From MED-G105 sp039025235 (GTDB lineage Bacteria; Pseudomonadota; Alphaproteobacteria; Caulobacterales; Parvularculaceae), in NCBI GenBank assembly GCA_039025235.1, contig JBCCOS010000007.1, positions 170,242-234,241 on the forward strand: a stretch of DNA of 64,000 bases, written 5' to 3'. Under the pieces are notes generated by a model, which had not been told where the DNA came from, ran no database searches, and saw only the letters and a program-made list of their open reading frames with translations. The number at the start of each line of letters is the position of its first letter. Position 1 is the stretch's first letter. A program made the position numbers and the translations under genes. Shown here piece after piece: positions 8,047-16,364 of this stretch.

Positions 8047-9564
8047 CTAGACGGCAAATGCGCTGTCAAGAAATCGCCGTAATTCTTGGCGGCCTGACTG
8101 GATTGAGGCATGGCTTTCCATCCGTATGCCTGCGGCATGTCCCATATCACGCCATTTATTGCTGTCGGTTTTTGCCAATCGATAGCTCTCTTCGAAGCCT
8201 TTAACCAAGTCCATCCAATCGATTCTGTACCGAAGGGCGCGGTACGACAATCGAGGATCGTGCTGCCATGTTGAGGGTTCAGCGTGGGATTTTATGACGA
8301 ATGCGATATCGGCATTTATATAATCAGCAAGGGCCGTACTGTCTGGCGCGATAGCAGGAATCCCAGCCGATAAATATTCCATTAATGGTAAACATTGACC
8401 TTCACCATACGACGTATTGATATAATAGGTTGTTGCCTCCATCAGTGTGCGATATTCATCGTGGTTTAGAAATGCTTTGATGACAATCACCCTACAATCA
8501 AATGGAATAAATCGCTTCAGAAAATCAATCAGTGGATTGATAAAATCATCGACATCTAACTTGGGTGCTTTGATAATAAGTGTAGCATCTTTGTTTGATT
8601 TGTTCGCCCAGATGAATGCTGAAACCATGTCACGCCAGTTTTTTCGTCCATCGAGTGGATTAAAAATCGATGTGTAGATCACGCCGTCCAACCGAACTGC
8701 ATTCGGGCGATCATCCTCATTGAATTCGGTTTGATGGTTGATGCTCTCCTTTTGGGAGGCAGCACTGGTCACCAATGCATTCTCCTCTTTCGTTTTTTGG
8801 CTTTGCTCTCGTATATGCGTTTGATAGAGTCGGCTGAGAGGCTGCCACAATATTGGGGGAGTGGCAGCCCTCAACAAGTCCTTCAACGGATTGTTTCGGT
8901 GTAGTCCGGGGTTGTCGCCTACCTTTGGTGTTGGTGGCAGGTCAGTCACTTCTATGCACTGCTGCGTTTTTTGAAAAGCGTCATATTCCATGAAGAGCTC
9001 TAATTGTTTTGTGTCAAAGAGTCGGCCATGAAAGTGTAGGTATGTTGATTTAATTGGTTCACGGTCAGATATTACGGCGCGTTCATCATCGAATTTGTTC
9101 CACACCGGTGACGGGATGACGGCGACGTTGAAGTCGAAACCCATCTCATCAGTGATCGCTTTTTTTGCATAATGCGAGTGTGTAATTGCGCAGGAATGCT
9201 TTGCTAATGCAGCGCGCCAGTCCTGCAGCCCATCCTCCAGCCATGTCTCTGTTGGGAGCGTGTTAAACTCCCAGGCGAAAACATGGGCCGTTGGACACTG
9301 AATGTCTGAAATGAGGTTTTGCGGGGCCGTGAAATTAAGAAATATACATTTTTCGCCAAGTTCCTGGCTGCTTTTATACAACGCATCGACTTCATTTTTG
9401 GCATCAGTAACCCTTGTCACTCGGCCCAGATCAGAAAGGAGTGGTATGAAATCTTCAAGAACAAAAAAATAGGAATATTCTGGGAAACCAATCCGATGTG
9501 CGATGAGTCCCGCGTCAATCGCGGTGGATACGATGAAGTGAAAAGTAGTTTGGGGCTGTGGCAT
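8047..9564 (-). CDS. Glycosyltransferase family 4
   Basis: This 505-residue GT-B glycosyltransferase has TSIFNPLDGRKNWRDMV and ATLIIKAP (start of the nucleotide-binding half, ~310-345) and then NTSYGEGQCLPLMEYLSAG with the donor-binding Glu residues. Residues ~240-300 form a low-complexity polar linker rich in Gln, Glu and Asn. The C-terminal ~180 residues are a clear paralogue of the truncated gene at the left edge, so duplicated GT4 genes bracket the cluster. It is transcribed in the same direction as the sulfotransferase 76 bp downstream. The substrate is unknown. No clear Shine-Dalgarno precedes the ATG. Confidence 0.88.
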   Translation of the reverse strand: MPQPQTTFHFIVSTAIDAGLIAHRIGFPEYSYFFVLEDFIPLLSDLGRVTRVTDAKNEVDALYKSSQELGEKCIFLNFTAPQNLISDIQCPTAHVFAWEFNTLPTETWLEDGLQDWRAALAKHSCAITHSHYAKKAITDEMGFDFNVAVIPSPVWNKFDDERAVISDREPIKSTYLHFHGRLFDTKQLELFMEYDAFQKTQQCIEVTDLPPTPKVGDNPGLHRNNPLKDLLRAATPPILWQPLSRLYQTHIREQSQKTKEENALVTSAASQKESINHQTEFNEDDRPNAVRLDGVIYTSIFNPLDGRKNWRDMVSAFIWANKSNKDATLIIKAPKLDVDDFINPLIDFLKRFIPFDCRVIVIKAFLNHDEYRTLMEATTYYINTSYGEGQCLPLMEYLSAGIPAIAPDSTALADYINADIAFVIKSHAEPSTWQHDPRLSYRALRYRIDWMDLVKGFEESYRLAKTDSNKWRDMGHAAGIRMESHASIQSGRQELRRFLDSAFAV

Positions 9565-9730
9565 ATAAAAAGTGCATAAAGGTCGAACGATTGTCAGACG
9601 TTCTTATCATTTTTGTCAGCCAGGTCGAGCCCAACATAATGGACGTCGACGTTCGCCTATGGCGCTTTGCGGCGAAGCACTTCATGTTTTTAATCCTATA
9701 TTTTAACTGAAGTGATAAAGCGAAGTCGCC

Positions 9731-12619
9731 GTGTCCCCACAATCGTCGAATCTAGCGTCTGTCGATGACCAGACTCAGTCGGTAGGAGCAGCAACGCGGC
9801 CCCCATCGAACGAAGATGTTATCGCCTTGATGGACGCTGAGGTGCAAGAGCTAGAAATAGAAGGAACCTCTTCTATAAACGATGATACTGTCGAAAACAG
9901 ACTAGACGAGCGTGGTTGGCTTGAGCGTCAATCGGAAGACAGAAAAATTTTGTCTTCTTCGACCGATACATCCATCCAAGCGCTGACGCTTGGCGGTGCA
10001 GGCCTCGCCGCCTTGGGGTCTTCGTATCTTTTAATATTTCAAAGCTTACCGCCACTTGGATCGGCGTCGGCTTTTGCGGGTTTCTGTATTTCAACATTTC
10101 TTGCGCAGGCGGTTCTCAAGCGTCGTAGTCGTTCTCCCATAAGCCGCTGGTCCTTGAATGAAGTTGACTCTGGCGATGGATCACTTGCCGGTACAACGCT
10201 TTTGGCCTCGCTTGGTATTTCTCATCAAATTATTGACGCTGATCCTGACCCTCGGTTGATCACCACGCCGGACGGCGCGGTTGTCTATGCAAACGCGGCT
10301 TACAAAAACTTGGCAACGGTGATGGGGATCGGTGGTTCTTCAGCGCTGCCACCGCGGTTTGATCGGATTTTCGCGGCTGAGGGCAGTGATGCGAAAAAGC
10401 TTTTTTCACTGGCGAGGGCGGCTAAGGGCATGCAATCGGCTCGTGAAGAAATTTTTCTAAAAGGAGCCGCGTTGAGCGCATGGCCGACCGATGGCGCTAA
10501 TGCCAATTCACGTCTAAGCGATGGCGTATCAGTACGACAAAGATTTGAGGTATCACTGACGCCCCATGCCGCGCCGCGAAGCCGTAGTGAAAATCTAGTG
10601 GGCTGGCGGATCCGTGAATTACCGATTGATGATGACGATGCTGCTGCACTTTCATTGCCCTATTCTCACCTTCCAATAGCTGTTTTTGCTCTCGATCGCT
10701 CTGGCGAAATTATCTGGGCTAATGACGTTTTTTATCGCAACACGGGGCTCGATCATCTCTCATTATTAACGCTTGATGATCTGATCCTTGGCGATACAGC
10801 CAGCATCGCCGACGCGCTTTGGCTTGCTGATGGAAAAGAGCAATCAGCGAAGATCAGGCCGGTGCGCACTGCCGGATCATCAAAAAACGCTGGCTCGGTG
10901 GATGTGCAGTTCAAGGCGTTCCGGCGTGCAGGAGCGGGTCAAGGCTTCGTCTACGTTACTTTAGATATGGAGGAGCCTGAAGCGCCGTTAGGTCCGGCCA
11001 AAATAGGTGGTGAATTATCAGAGTCACCTTTTGGCGTTGCGATCCTTGAGGGAGAAGTCGGTAAGGACGCTAAGATCGTTGAAGCAAATCAAGCATTCCT
11101 TGAACCGTTTGACGGCGCTAATAAAGGCTCCCAATTAGATACGGTTTTCGATCAGGACATTATCAGCGATATTTCTGCCGAGCTTAAAAGTAAGCCTGGT
11201 ACAGCGCCTCGTAGCATTGAGGCGATTGTACCGCAGAAGCGGGACGGTCAGAATTCAGCTGTCAAATTAGTCCATCAAACAGGGTCAGCCTCTGATCGGA
11301 CTTTCGCGCTTTATGTTAAAGGCTTACGCCGTAAGCGCGGTGCCTATGGAAAGCGTCGCGCTTTTCTTTATACCATCGAAATAACCGAGCAAAAGCGCAT
11401 GCAAGAGGGGCATGTGCAAGATCAAAAGTTGAAAGCAATCGGCAACATTGCTGGCGAGGTTGCACACGATTTTAATAACATCCTGCAGGTCGTTCTTCAC
11501 ACATGCGAAGACCTCTTGATGTCCCATCCTGCAGGAGATCCTGCCTACCAGGATCTTTTACTGATCCGTGAAAATGCTCAGCGTGCGGCAAATCTTACCG
11601 CACAGTTGCTGGCGTATTCGCGCAAGCAGACGCTGACAAAGAAAACGCAGTCCATTACCGATCTGCTTGTTGATTTCTCACGATTTCTGGACCGGGCTGT
11701 TGGCGAAAAAGTTCGCATCGATTTGAGAAATGGCCGTTCGCTTCCACCGGTTCGTGTTGACCGCACCCAACTGGAAACGGCGCTCATGAACCTCGCTGTG
11801 AATGCGCGCGACGCGATGGCTCCCGATGGGGGACGCATTTCAATAGAGACGATGCTTGTATCTGCCGCAAATATTCCTGACGTCCTGCAGGCTCAATTAC
11901 GCGACAGCGATCATGTTTTAATTCAAGTATCGGATAGCGGTCCAGGCGTACCTCAAGCAATCATTGATAAAATTTTTGACCCATTCTTCACAACAAAAGA
12001 CCCCGGAAAGGGGACGGGGCTCGGTCTCTCCGCGGTCCAGGGCGTGATCGGACAAATGGGCGGTGCCATTACGGTTGAAAATGCTTCTAAGGCACGACAA
12101 TCTGATTCAGAGAATTTTGATCGACTGGATGGGGCCATCTTTAGGATTTATTTGCCTGCTGATGAAGCAAGCCAATGTGATCCTCAGGATGGTCTCTCCC
12201 GTCCGGTTAGCGCGCCTATTGCTGCGACTGATTGTTCGGGGGCGGGCCGCATTCTTGTTGTTGAAGATGAACCGGGCGTTCGGCTCGTTGTTGTCAAAAC
12301 CCTTGAAAAAGCTGGCTATGACGTCGCGATCGCAGACGATGGCGTTGATGCTTTAGAGATACTGAACGAAGATGCCGATTTTGACCTCGTCATCAGCGAC
12401 ATCATGATGCCAGAGATCGATGGCCCGACCATGATTGCAGAAGCCCGAGATCGATATGGTTTGCAAGCTGAAGTGATTTTTATGTCCGGCTATGCTGAGG
12501 CTGCCGTCCGCGACCAACTGGCGATGATTGATAACGCTCAGTTTATTCAAAAACCATTTCAAAAAGCTGACCTTGGCGTTATGGTGCGAGCGGCGATTTA
12601 TGGACCTGAGGCAGATTAA
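9731..12619 (+). CDS. cckA: CckA-like hybrid histidine kinase
   Basis: This 962-residue membrane kinase/phosphatase belongs to the CckA-ChpT-CtrA cell-cycle phosphorelay of alphaproteobacteria. There is an acidic N-terminal tail, two membrane segments (~83-104 and ~108-128), PAS-like regions (~165-430), a dimerisation domain IAGEVAHDFNNIL with the phosphorylated His at about 579, an ATPase domain with DSGPGVP, FDPFFTTK and GTGLGLSAVQG, and a C-terminal receiver (VEDEPGVR...DIMMPEID) with Asp at about 890. The AHDFNN type of H-box and the receiver ending GYAEAAVRDQL...QKPF are characteristic of CckA. The assigned start is GTG at 9731 with no good ribosome-binding site, so the N-terminus may be shorter (next Met at residue 34). 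Confidence 0.85.
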   Translation: MSPQSSNLASVDDQTQSVGAATRPPSNEDVIALMDAEVQELEIEGTSSINDDTVENRLDERGWLERQSEDRKILSSSTDTSIQALTLGGAGLAALGSSYLLIFQSLPPLGSASAFAGFCISTFLAQAVLKRRSRSPISRWSLNEVDSGDGSLAGTTLLASLGISHQIIDADPDPRLITTPDGAVVYANAAYKNLATVMGIGGSSALPPRFDRIFAAEGSDAKKLFSLARAAKGMQSAREEIFLKGAALSAWPTDGANANSRLSDGVSVRQRFEVSLTPHAAPRSRSENLVGWRIRELPIDDDDAAALSLPYSHLPIAVFALDRSGEIIWANDVFYRNTGLDHLSLLTLDDLILGDTASIADALWLADGKEQSAKIRPVRTAGSSKNAGSVDVQFKAFRRAGAGQGFVYVTLDMEEPEAPLGPAKIGGELSESPFGVAILEGEVGKDAKIVEANQAFLEPFDGANKGSQLDTVFDQDIISDISAELKSKPGTAPRSIEAIVPQKRDGQNSAVKLVHQTGSASDRTFALYVKGLRRKRGAYGKRRAFLYTIEITEQKRMQEGHVQDQKLKAIGNIAGEVAHDFNNILQVVLHTCEDLLMSHPAGDPAYQDLLLIRENAQRAANLTAQLLAYSRKQTLTKKTQSITDLLVDFSRFLDRAVGEKVRIDLRNGRSLPPVRVDRTQLETALMNLAVNARDAMAPDGGRISIETMLVSAANIPDVLQAQLRDSDHVLIQVSDSGPGVPQAIIDKIFDPFFTTKDPGKGTGLGLSAVQGVIGQMGGAITVENASKARQSDSENFDRLDGAIFRIYLPADEASQCDPQDGLSRPVSAPIAATDCSGAGRILVVEDEPGVRLVVVKTLEKAGYDVAIADDGVDALEILNEDADFDLVISDIMMPEIDGPTMIAEARDRYGLQAEVIFMSGYAEAAVRDQLAMIDNAQFIQKPFQKADLGVMVRAAIYGPEAD

Positions 12620-12620
12620 A

Positions 12621-12732
12621 GCATTTCAATCTCAAGTGGCTCCTTAAATGGCTAATAGCCCACGCCCCAGGGAATGCGTAAAAAAAAAGACCTGAAGCCG
12701 CTCATCGATTCCATTTGAAACGGAGCGGCTTT
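12621..12732. repeat. Composite dispersed repeat: module B' + 16-bp spacer + module A
   Basis: Module B' (57 bp, GCATTTC to GGAATGC) starts 2 bp after the cckA stop codon. A spacer of exactly 16 bp follows, then a 39-bp module A with AAGCCGCTC/GAGCGGCTT arms. The arms differ from AAAGCGCC/GGCGCTTT at other copies yet still pair. The rest of the 410-bp gap up to dnaQ shows no gene. Confidence 0.75.
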
Positions 12733-13030
12733 GATTAAGATCTCTTCGCTTACTTGGACCATTATGTTCCCATTAACCTTCTTTTCTGACCATAAAATCG
12801 TAATTCAGAAAGATATCTTCCCTCAAGTGTCTGCCCGGCCGGACTCCTTATGGGTTTTTCGGTCGACCAGCTCATCTTCTGCAGTTCGCGCCTTTTTGAT
12901 TTTAATTGAATTAACGACGCTTTTTTGTCTGCGAGGTCAACGCTTCTGACAATCACACCTGTGCGGTTTTGACCGCAACATCTCGCACATGGCAATTGGC
13001 TTATTGATCGAAACAGCTTTATCTATCCTT

Positions 13031-13732
13031 ATGCGCCAGATTGTATTCGACTTAGAGACCACAGGGTTCCGCTTCGACGAGGGACATCGTGTCGTCGAGA
13101 TTGGCGCTGTAGAACTTGTTCGTGGTGCTTTGACGGGTAAGACGTTTCATACCTATGTTGATCCTCAACGCGAAGTCCCCCAGGGTGCAGTTGATGTACA
13201 CGGACTGACCTATGATTTTCTGCGTGGAAATCCGGTATTCAATGATGAAAAAGCAGGGCCGGCTTTTCAGAAATTCGTAGGCGAGGCCGAGCTTATCGCG
13301 CATAATGGAAAAGCGTTCGATCTTCCGTTTCTCAATGCCGAACTCGATGCCGCCGGATTAAAGGTCATCGATAATGATCTTGTTGATACCTTGCATTTGG
13401 CGAGGCGCAAATTTCCGGGTTCTCCTGCCAGTCTTGATGCGCTTTGCGCTCGATTTGGCGTGGATACAAAGCAGCGTGAACGCGATGGCCATGGCGCATT
13501 GTTGGACTCCCGTTTATTGGCTGAGGTCTATATTGAGTTAACCGGCGGCGTTCAGGCTGGCCTCGATCTTGATGATCAAGCTGCTGCGGTCGCCCGGCGA
13601 AAATCTCGTGGTCCGGCCCGGCAGCGCCCAACGCCGTTGCCAAGTCTGATCACAAAAAACGAAGCGGCTGCTCACACAGCCTTCATTGCGGAAATGGGTG
13701 AGGAGAGCGTTTGGGCAAGGCGCCCAGATTAA
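13031..13732 (+). CDS. dnaQ: DNA polymerase III epsilon subunit (3'-5' proofreading exonuclease)
   Basis: This 233-residue DEDDh exonuclease proofreads for the replicative polymerase. Exo I is FDLETTGF at residues 5-12 with the paired acidic residues, Exo II is HNGKAFDLPFLNAEL, and Exo III is GHGALLDSRLLAEVY with the catalytic His and Asp. The ATG at 13031 (MRQIVFD) fits the family N-terminus better than the longer frame starting at 12989, although no ribosome-binding site is obvious. As in many alphaproteobacteria it lies beside secB, here convergent with it across a repeat-filled gap. Confidence 0.93.
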   Translation: MRQIVFDLETTGFRFDEGHRVVEIGAVELVRGALTGKTFHTYVDPQREVPQGAVDVHGLTYDFLRGNPVFNDEKAGPAFQKFVGEAELIAHNGKAFDLPFLNAELDAAGLKVIDNDLVDTLHLARRKFPGSPASLDALCARFGVDTKQRERDGHGALLDSRLLAEVYIELTGGVQAGLDLDDQAAAVARRKSRGPARQRPTPLPSLITKNEAAAHTAFIAEMGEESVWARRPD

Positions 13733-13810
13733 TTGCTTTAGAGTGAAGGTTAACCGCTTCAGAGTAATGGTTTACGGGCCAAGCTAGGTACAGTTGACCG
13801 CCTATTTAAA

Positions 13811-13908
13811 GCATTTCCAAGCCAAGTGTGTGCGGTTGGCGTTAAGGAAATGCGAAAAACCAACAACTTAAAGCGCCGCTCTGATTCCAATTGAAACGGA
13901 GGCGCTTT
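13811..13908. repeat. Full 98-bp composite repeat (B-16-A orientation)
   Basis: Module B is 13811-13853 (43 bp, GCATTTCC/GGAAATGC ends), the spacer is 16 bp, and module A is 13870-13908 (39 bp, AAAGCGCC/GGCGCTTT ends). It is in the opposite orientation to the copy at 14805-14902. It lies between the convergent dnaQ and secB genes. Confidence 0.85.
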
Positions 13909-13942
13909 AGATATTGGCGCAAAGGCGAAAAAACAAAGACTT

Positions 13943-13981
13943 AAAGCGTCGTCCCGACTCCAATTGAAGTGTCGACGCTTT
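13943..13981. repeat. 39-bp module A, second copy in the dnaQ-secB gap
   Basis: The ends AAAGCGTCG/CGACGCTTT are perfect. The whole 39 bp is the reverse complement of 2620-2658 with one mismatch. Confidence 0.8.
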
Positions 13982-13991
13982 AAGGCGGACC

Positions 13992-14030
13992 AGAGCCGTT
14001 TGCATTCAAGCTGATTCAGAAAACGGCTCT
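13992..14030. repeat. 39-bp module A variant, third copy in the dnaQ-secB gap
   Basis: AGAGCCGTTT at 13992-14001 pairs perfectly with AAACGGCTCT at 14021-14030. The arm sequence is quite different from the two copies just upstream, but the length is again 39 bp. Together the three copies fill most of the gap between the two convergent gene ends. Confidence 0.7.
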
Positions 14031-14099
14031 AGAGTCTCGTTGGAGCCTGTTGCGAACCGCAAAACCGGTGATCCACTTTTGCTGCAACAGGCACCAGGT

Positions 14100-14645
14100 T
14101 TAAGTGGTGAATTGCACGTTTTGCGGCGACTTATTGGCCTCGCGCTTCCGCTGCTCGTAGATGGAAAAGAAATCTATTGGGTCAAGCATGACCGGTGGGA
14201 AATTCCCAGCCTGGGTTGTTTCTGCAAGGACTTGCCGCAGAAATGGGAACAGCAGTCGCGGGCATTCGATAAGCAAAATCGGTTCTACCTGATCTTTTGG
14301 GACGCCAATGATTTCAAAAGCGCCAGCATAGGTCGTCTCAGCAACGAATATCGCATCGTCACCGCCCGTTGCTTTAGCCCCTACCGTGAGTTCAACTTCG
14401 TACTGTGTCTCTCCTATGGCGCGCGCATTTACGTCAACATTCACCGAAATATGCGGCGGGTTTTGCTGTTGAGCGAAAATATTTGGCGCGCGCGGGCTCT
14501 CAAACGATAAATCCTTTAGATATTGTGCGAGCACCCGTAGGCCGACACCTTGTTTCGGATCAGTACCGCCGGGTTTCGGATCAGTACCGCCGGCAGAAGA
14601 AGGCGAAGATCCATTGGCATCATTAGGGGACGGTGTGTCTGACAT
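14100..14645 (-). CDS. secB: Protein-export chaperone SecB
   Basis: SecB is a tetrameric cytosolic chaperone that holds preproteins unfolded and delivers them to SecA. The core from about residue 38 matches the family: QYLKDLSFESPRAP, ISVNVDVNAR, YEVELTVGAKA, AETTYAGAF, IECPRLLFPFLRQVLAE and NFPPVMLDPIDF. The ATG at 14645 is chosen over a GTG five codons upstream because GAGGA lies 8 bases before it. The N-terminus (residues ~1-35) is a low-complexity Ser/Gly/Pro tail containing a 7-residue tandem duplication (GGTDPKP, GGTDPKQ). The gene is convergent with dnaQ. Confidence 0.95.
   Translation of the reverse strand: MSDTPSPNDANGSSPSSAGGTDPKPGGTDPKQGVGLRVLAQYLKDLSFESPRAPNIFAQQQNPPHISVNVDVNARAIGETQYEVELTVGAKATGGDDAIFVAETTYAGAFEIIGVPKDQVEPILLIECPRLLFPFLRQVLAETTQAGNFPPVMLDPIDFFSIYEQRKREANKSPQNVQFTT
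14553..14594. repeat. 2 x 21-bp tandem duplication inside secB
   Basis: Bases 14553-14573 and 14574-14594 differ at only one position. On the minus strand they encode two 7-residue units in the disordered N-terminal tail of SecB, keeping the frame. Confidence 0.85.
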
Positions 14646-14804
14646 CGACAAATTCCTCACTTGGGGACATCACTTAGGATATGAACGCAAGCTGGGGATG
14701 TACACGAGTGCGTGGTATGACGGCAATGGCCGGCCGCGAGGATTAAGCAAAAATATGAGAGAACAACCGCCTCCACGGCACCAAGGCACGACCAAATAGG
14801 GCTT

Positions 14805-14902
14805 AAAGCGCCTCCGTTTCAATTAAAATCAGAACGGCGCTTTAAGTTTTTGATTTTACGCATTTCCTTAACGCCAACCGCACACACTTGGCTTGGAAAT
14901 GC
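14805..14902. repeat. Full 98-bp composite repeat (A-16-B orientation)
   Basis: Module A is 14805-14843, the spacer is 16 bp with a T-rich stretch, and module B is 14860-14902. The outer ends are TAAAGC and GCTTTA. The right end abuts the stop codon of fxsA on the minus strand. Confidence 0.85.
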
Positions 14903-14903
14903 T

Positions 14904-15305
14904 TTAGTTTGATCTTCTTATCGTAATTGTCCGAGATTTCAGGTCGGCCTTTTTTGCAAGATAGGTTAGTGCTCGTTTCGCAAGCATTCTGCGAAAGGGG
15001 GGCACGAGCAGCAAAAATCCAAACCCATCCGTTAAAAATCCAGGGGTCATTAAAAAGGGCGCCGCAAGGATTAAAAATACCCCATCGGCTATTGGACCGG
15101 TAGGCGCCCGCCCTTGATTAAGGTCTTTTTGCAATGCTGCGATTGCTTGTATGCCTTGAATACGGAGAATAATACCGCCCAAAATAGCGGTGAATAAGCA
15201 AGCACCAATGACTGGAAGGGCGCCAAATGTGCCTCCGGCGGTGATTAAGACATAAATTTCCAGTATGGGTGCCACAAGGAAAATGAGGATTATTAACAAA
15301 GTCAT
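14904..15305 (-). CDS. fxsA: FxsA family membrane protein
   Basis: This small integral membrane protein of 133 residues has three or four hydrophobic segments (about 2-24, 28-46 and 72-102). The typical FxsA features are present: LEIYVLITAGGTFGALPVI, then GGIILRIQG, and FLILAAPFLMTPGFLTDGFGFLLLVPP. E. coli FxsA modulates phage T7 exclusion; its function in alphaproteobacteria is unclear, but it is commonly found next to secB and the Tim44-like gene, as here. It is divergent from the Tim44-like gene across 269 bp. The C-terminus is basic. Confidence 0.9.
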   Translation of the reverse strand: MTLLIILIFLVAPILEIYVLITAGGTFGALPVIGACLFTAILGGIILRIQGIQAIAALQKDLNQGRAPTGPIADGVFLILAAPFLMTPGFLTDGFGFLLLVPPFRRMLAKRALTYLAKKADLKSRTITIRRSN

Positions 15306-15574
15306 CCCAAAAAGTGTCTTTCCTTTTTAACAAATTCGGTCGAAACGATCAGAGAACCTTCATTGTCATGGTGTATTCGGTAATCTCTGACTTATATAGA
15401 TAACCTGCTGCAAGTTTAATGGGACTGGCGGTGTGCTAAAAGGTTAATGTGACTGGGCATCTAGCGGTGTTATTGAGAGACGTGGCAAATGACGCGGAAC
15501 ACTGTTTTCGGCCTTTATTACTTGATCGCAAACCCTAGAAACGGAAACCACCGGTAACGAAGGCGTATACTATT

Positions 15575-16243
15575 ATGGATCCTGTCACTTTAATTTTTGC
15601 GGGAATAGCATTGTTTTCGGTGTTCAAGCTAATTTCAATGCTGGGCGCGCGAACGGGCCATGAGCAATCGCCCGATATTGAGGGACTGCAACGGGCCCGT
15701 AGTGCTGATCCTGACACGGCAGACAAGACACACGCTGACGATAACCAGGATTCCTATGATCAAACGCGAGAAGATGAAGCAACGAAACAGCGCCCTCAAA
15801 TATCGGTTGCTGCAGCGCCGCTCATTGGTGTGGATCCGGATTTTGATGAGAAAGACTTCATCAATGGTGCCAAAGCGGCTTATGAAATGATCGTCCAGGG
15901 CTTTGCTGATGGAGACATAAAACCATTGAAACCCTATCTTGCGCGCGATGTCTATGACGCCTTTGACAAAGCGGCCTCTGAGCGAGAGGCCGCCGGGACG
16001 AAATATGAGTTGACATTCGTTGGTATTGAGAGCGCGAAAATCTCTGCCGCAGAAGTTCTTGCCGGGGAAATGCGGGCAACTGTTGCCTTCATGTCTAATC
16101 AAGTGCGATCTCAGTATGATAAAGCTGGTGACTTAATTGATGGTGATCCCTCGCGGGTTGATCTTGTGCGTGACGAATGGACCTTTTCCCGTTCAAGCAC
16201 ATCAACGGATCCCAACTGGACTTTGGTCGCGACTAGCGCTTAA
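15575..16243 (+). CDS. Tim44/TimA-like domain protein
   Basis: The 222-residue protein has an N-terminal membrane anchor (about 2-22), a highly charged linker rich in Asp, Thr and Gln (~27-75), and a Tim44-like domain from ~85 to the end: FINGAKAAYEMIVQGFADGDIKPLKPYLARDVYDAF, then the β-rich part ending DEWTFSRSS. Bacterial members (TimA) are inner-membrane proteins related to the mitochondrial import component Tim44; their role is not established. The position beside fxsA and secB and upstream of mltA and smr is conserved in alphaproteobacteria. Confidence 0.9.
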   Translation: MDPVTLIFAGIALFSVFKLISMLGARTGHEQSPDIEGLQRARSADPDTADKTHADDNQDSYDQTREDEATKQRPQISVAAAPLIGVDPDFDEKDFINGAKAAYEMIVQGFADGDIKPLKPYLARDVYDAFDKAASEREAAGTKYELTFVGIESAKISAAEVLAGEMRATVAFMSNQVRSQYDKAGDLIDGDPSRVDLVRDEWTFSRSSTSTDPNWTLVATSA

Positions 16244-16364
16244 AGTCTCATTGAGGCTGCCGAGCGATGCGCTGCTGCGATGCCCATAAATTTGTCGGTG
16301 TGCCCGCGGACAAACAGGTGTATCTACCCAACAGTATCAGCAATACCGGGAGCCAAACGCGACT

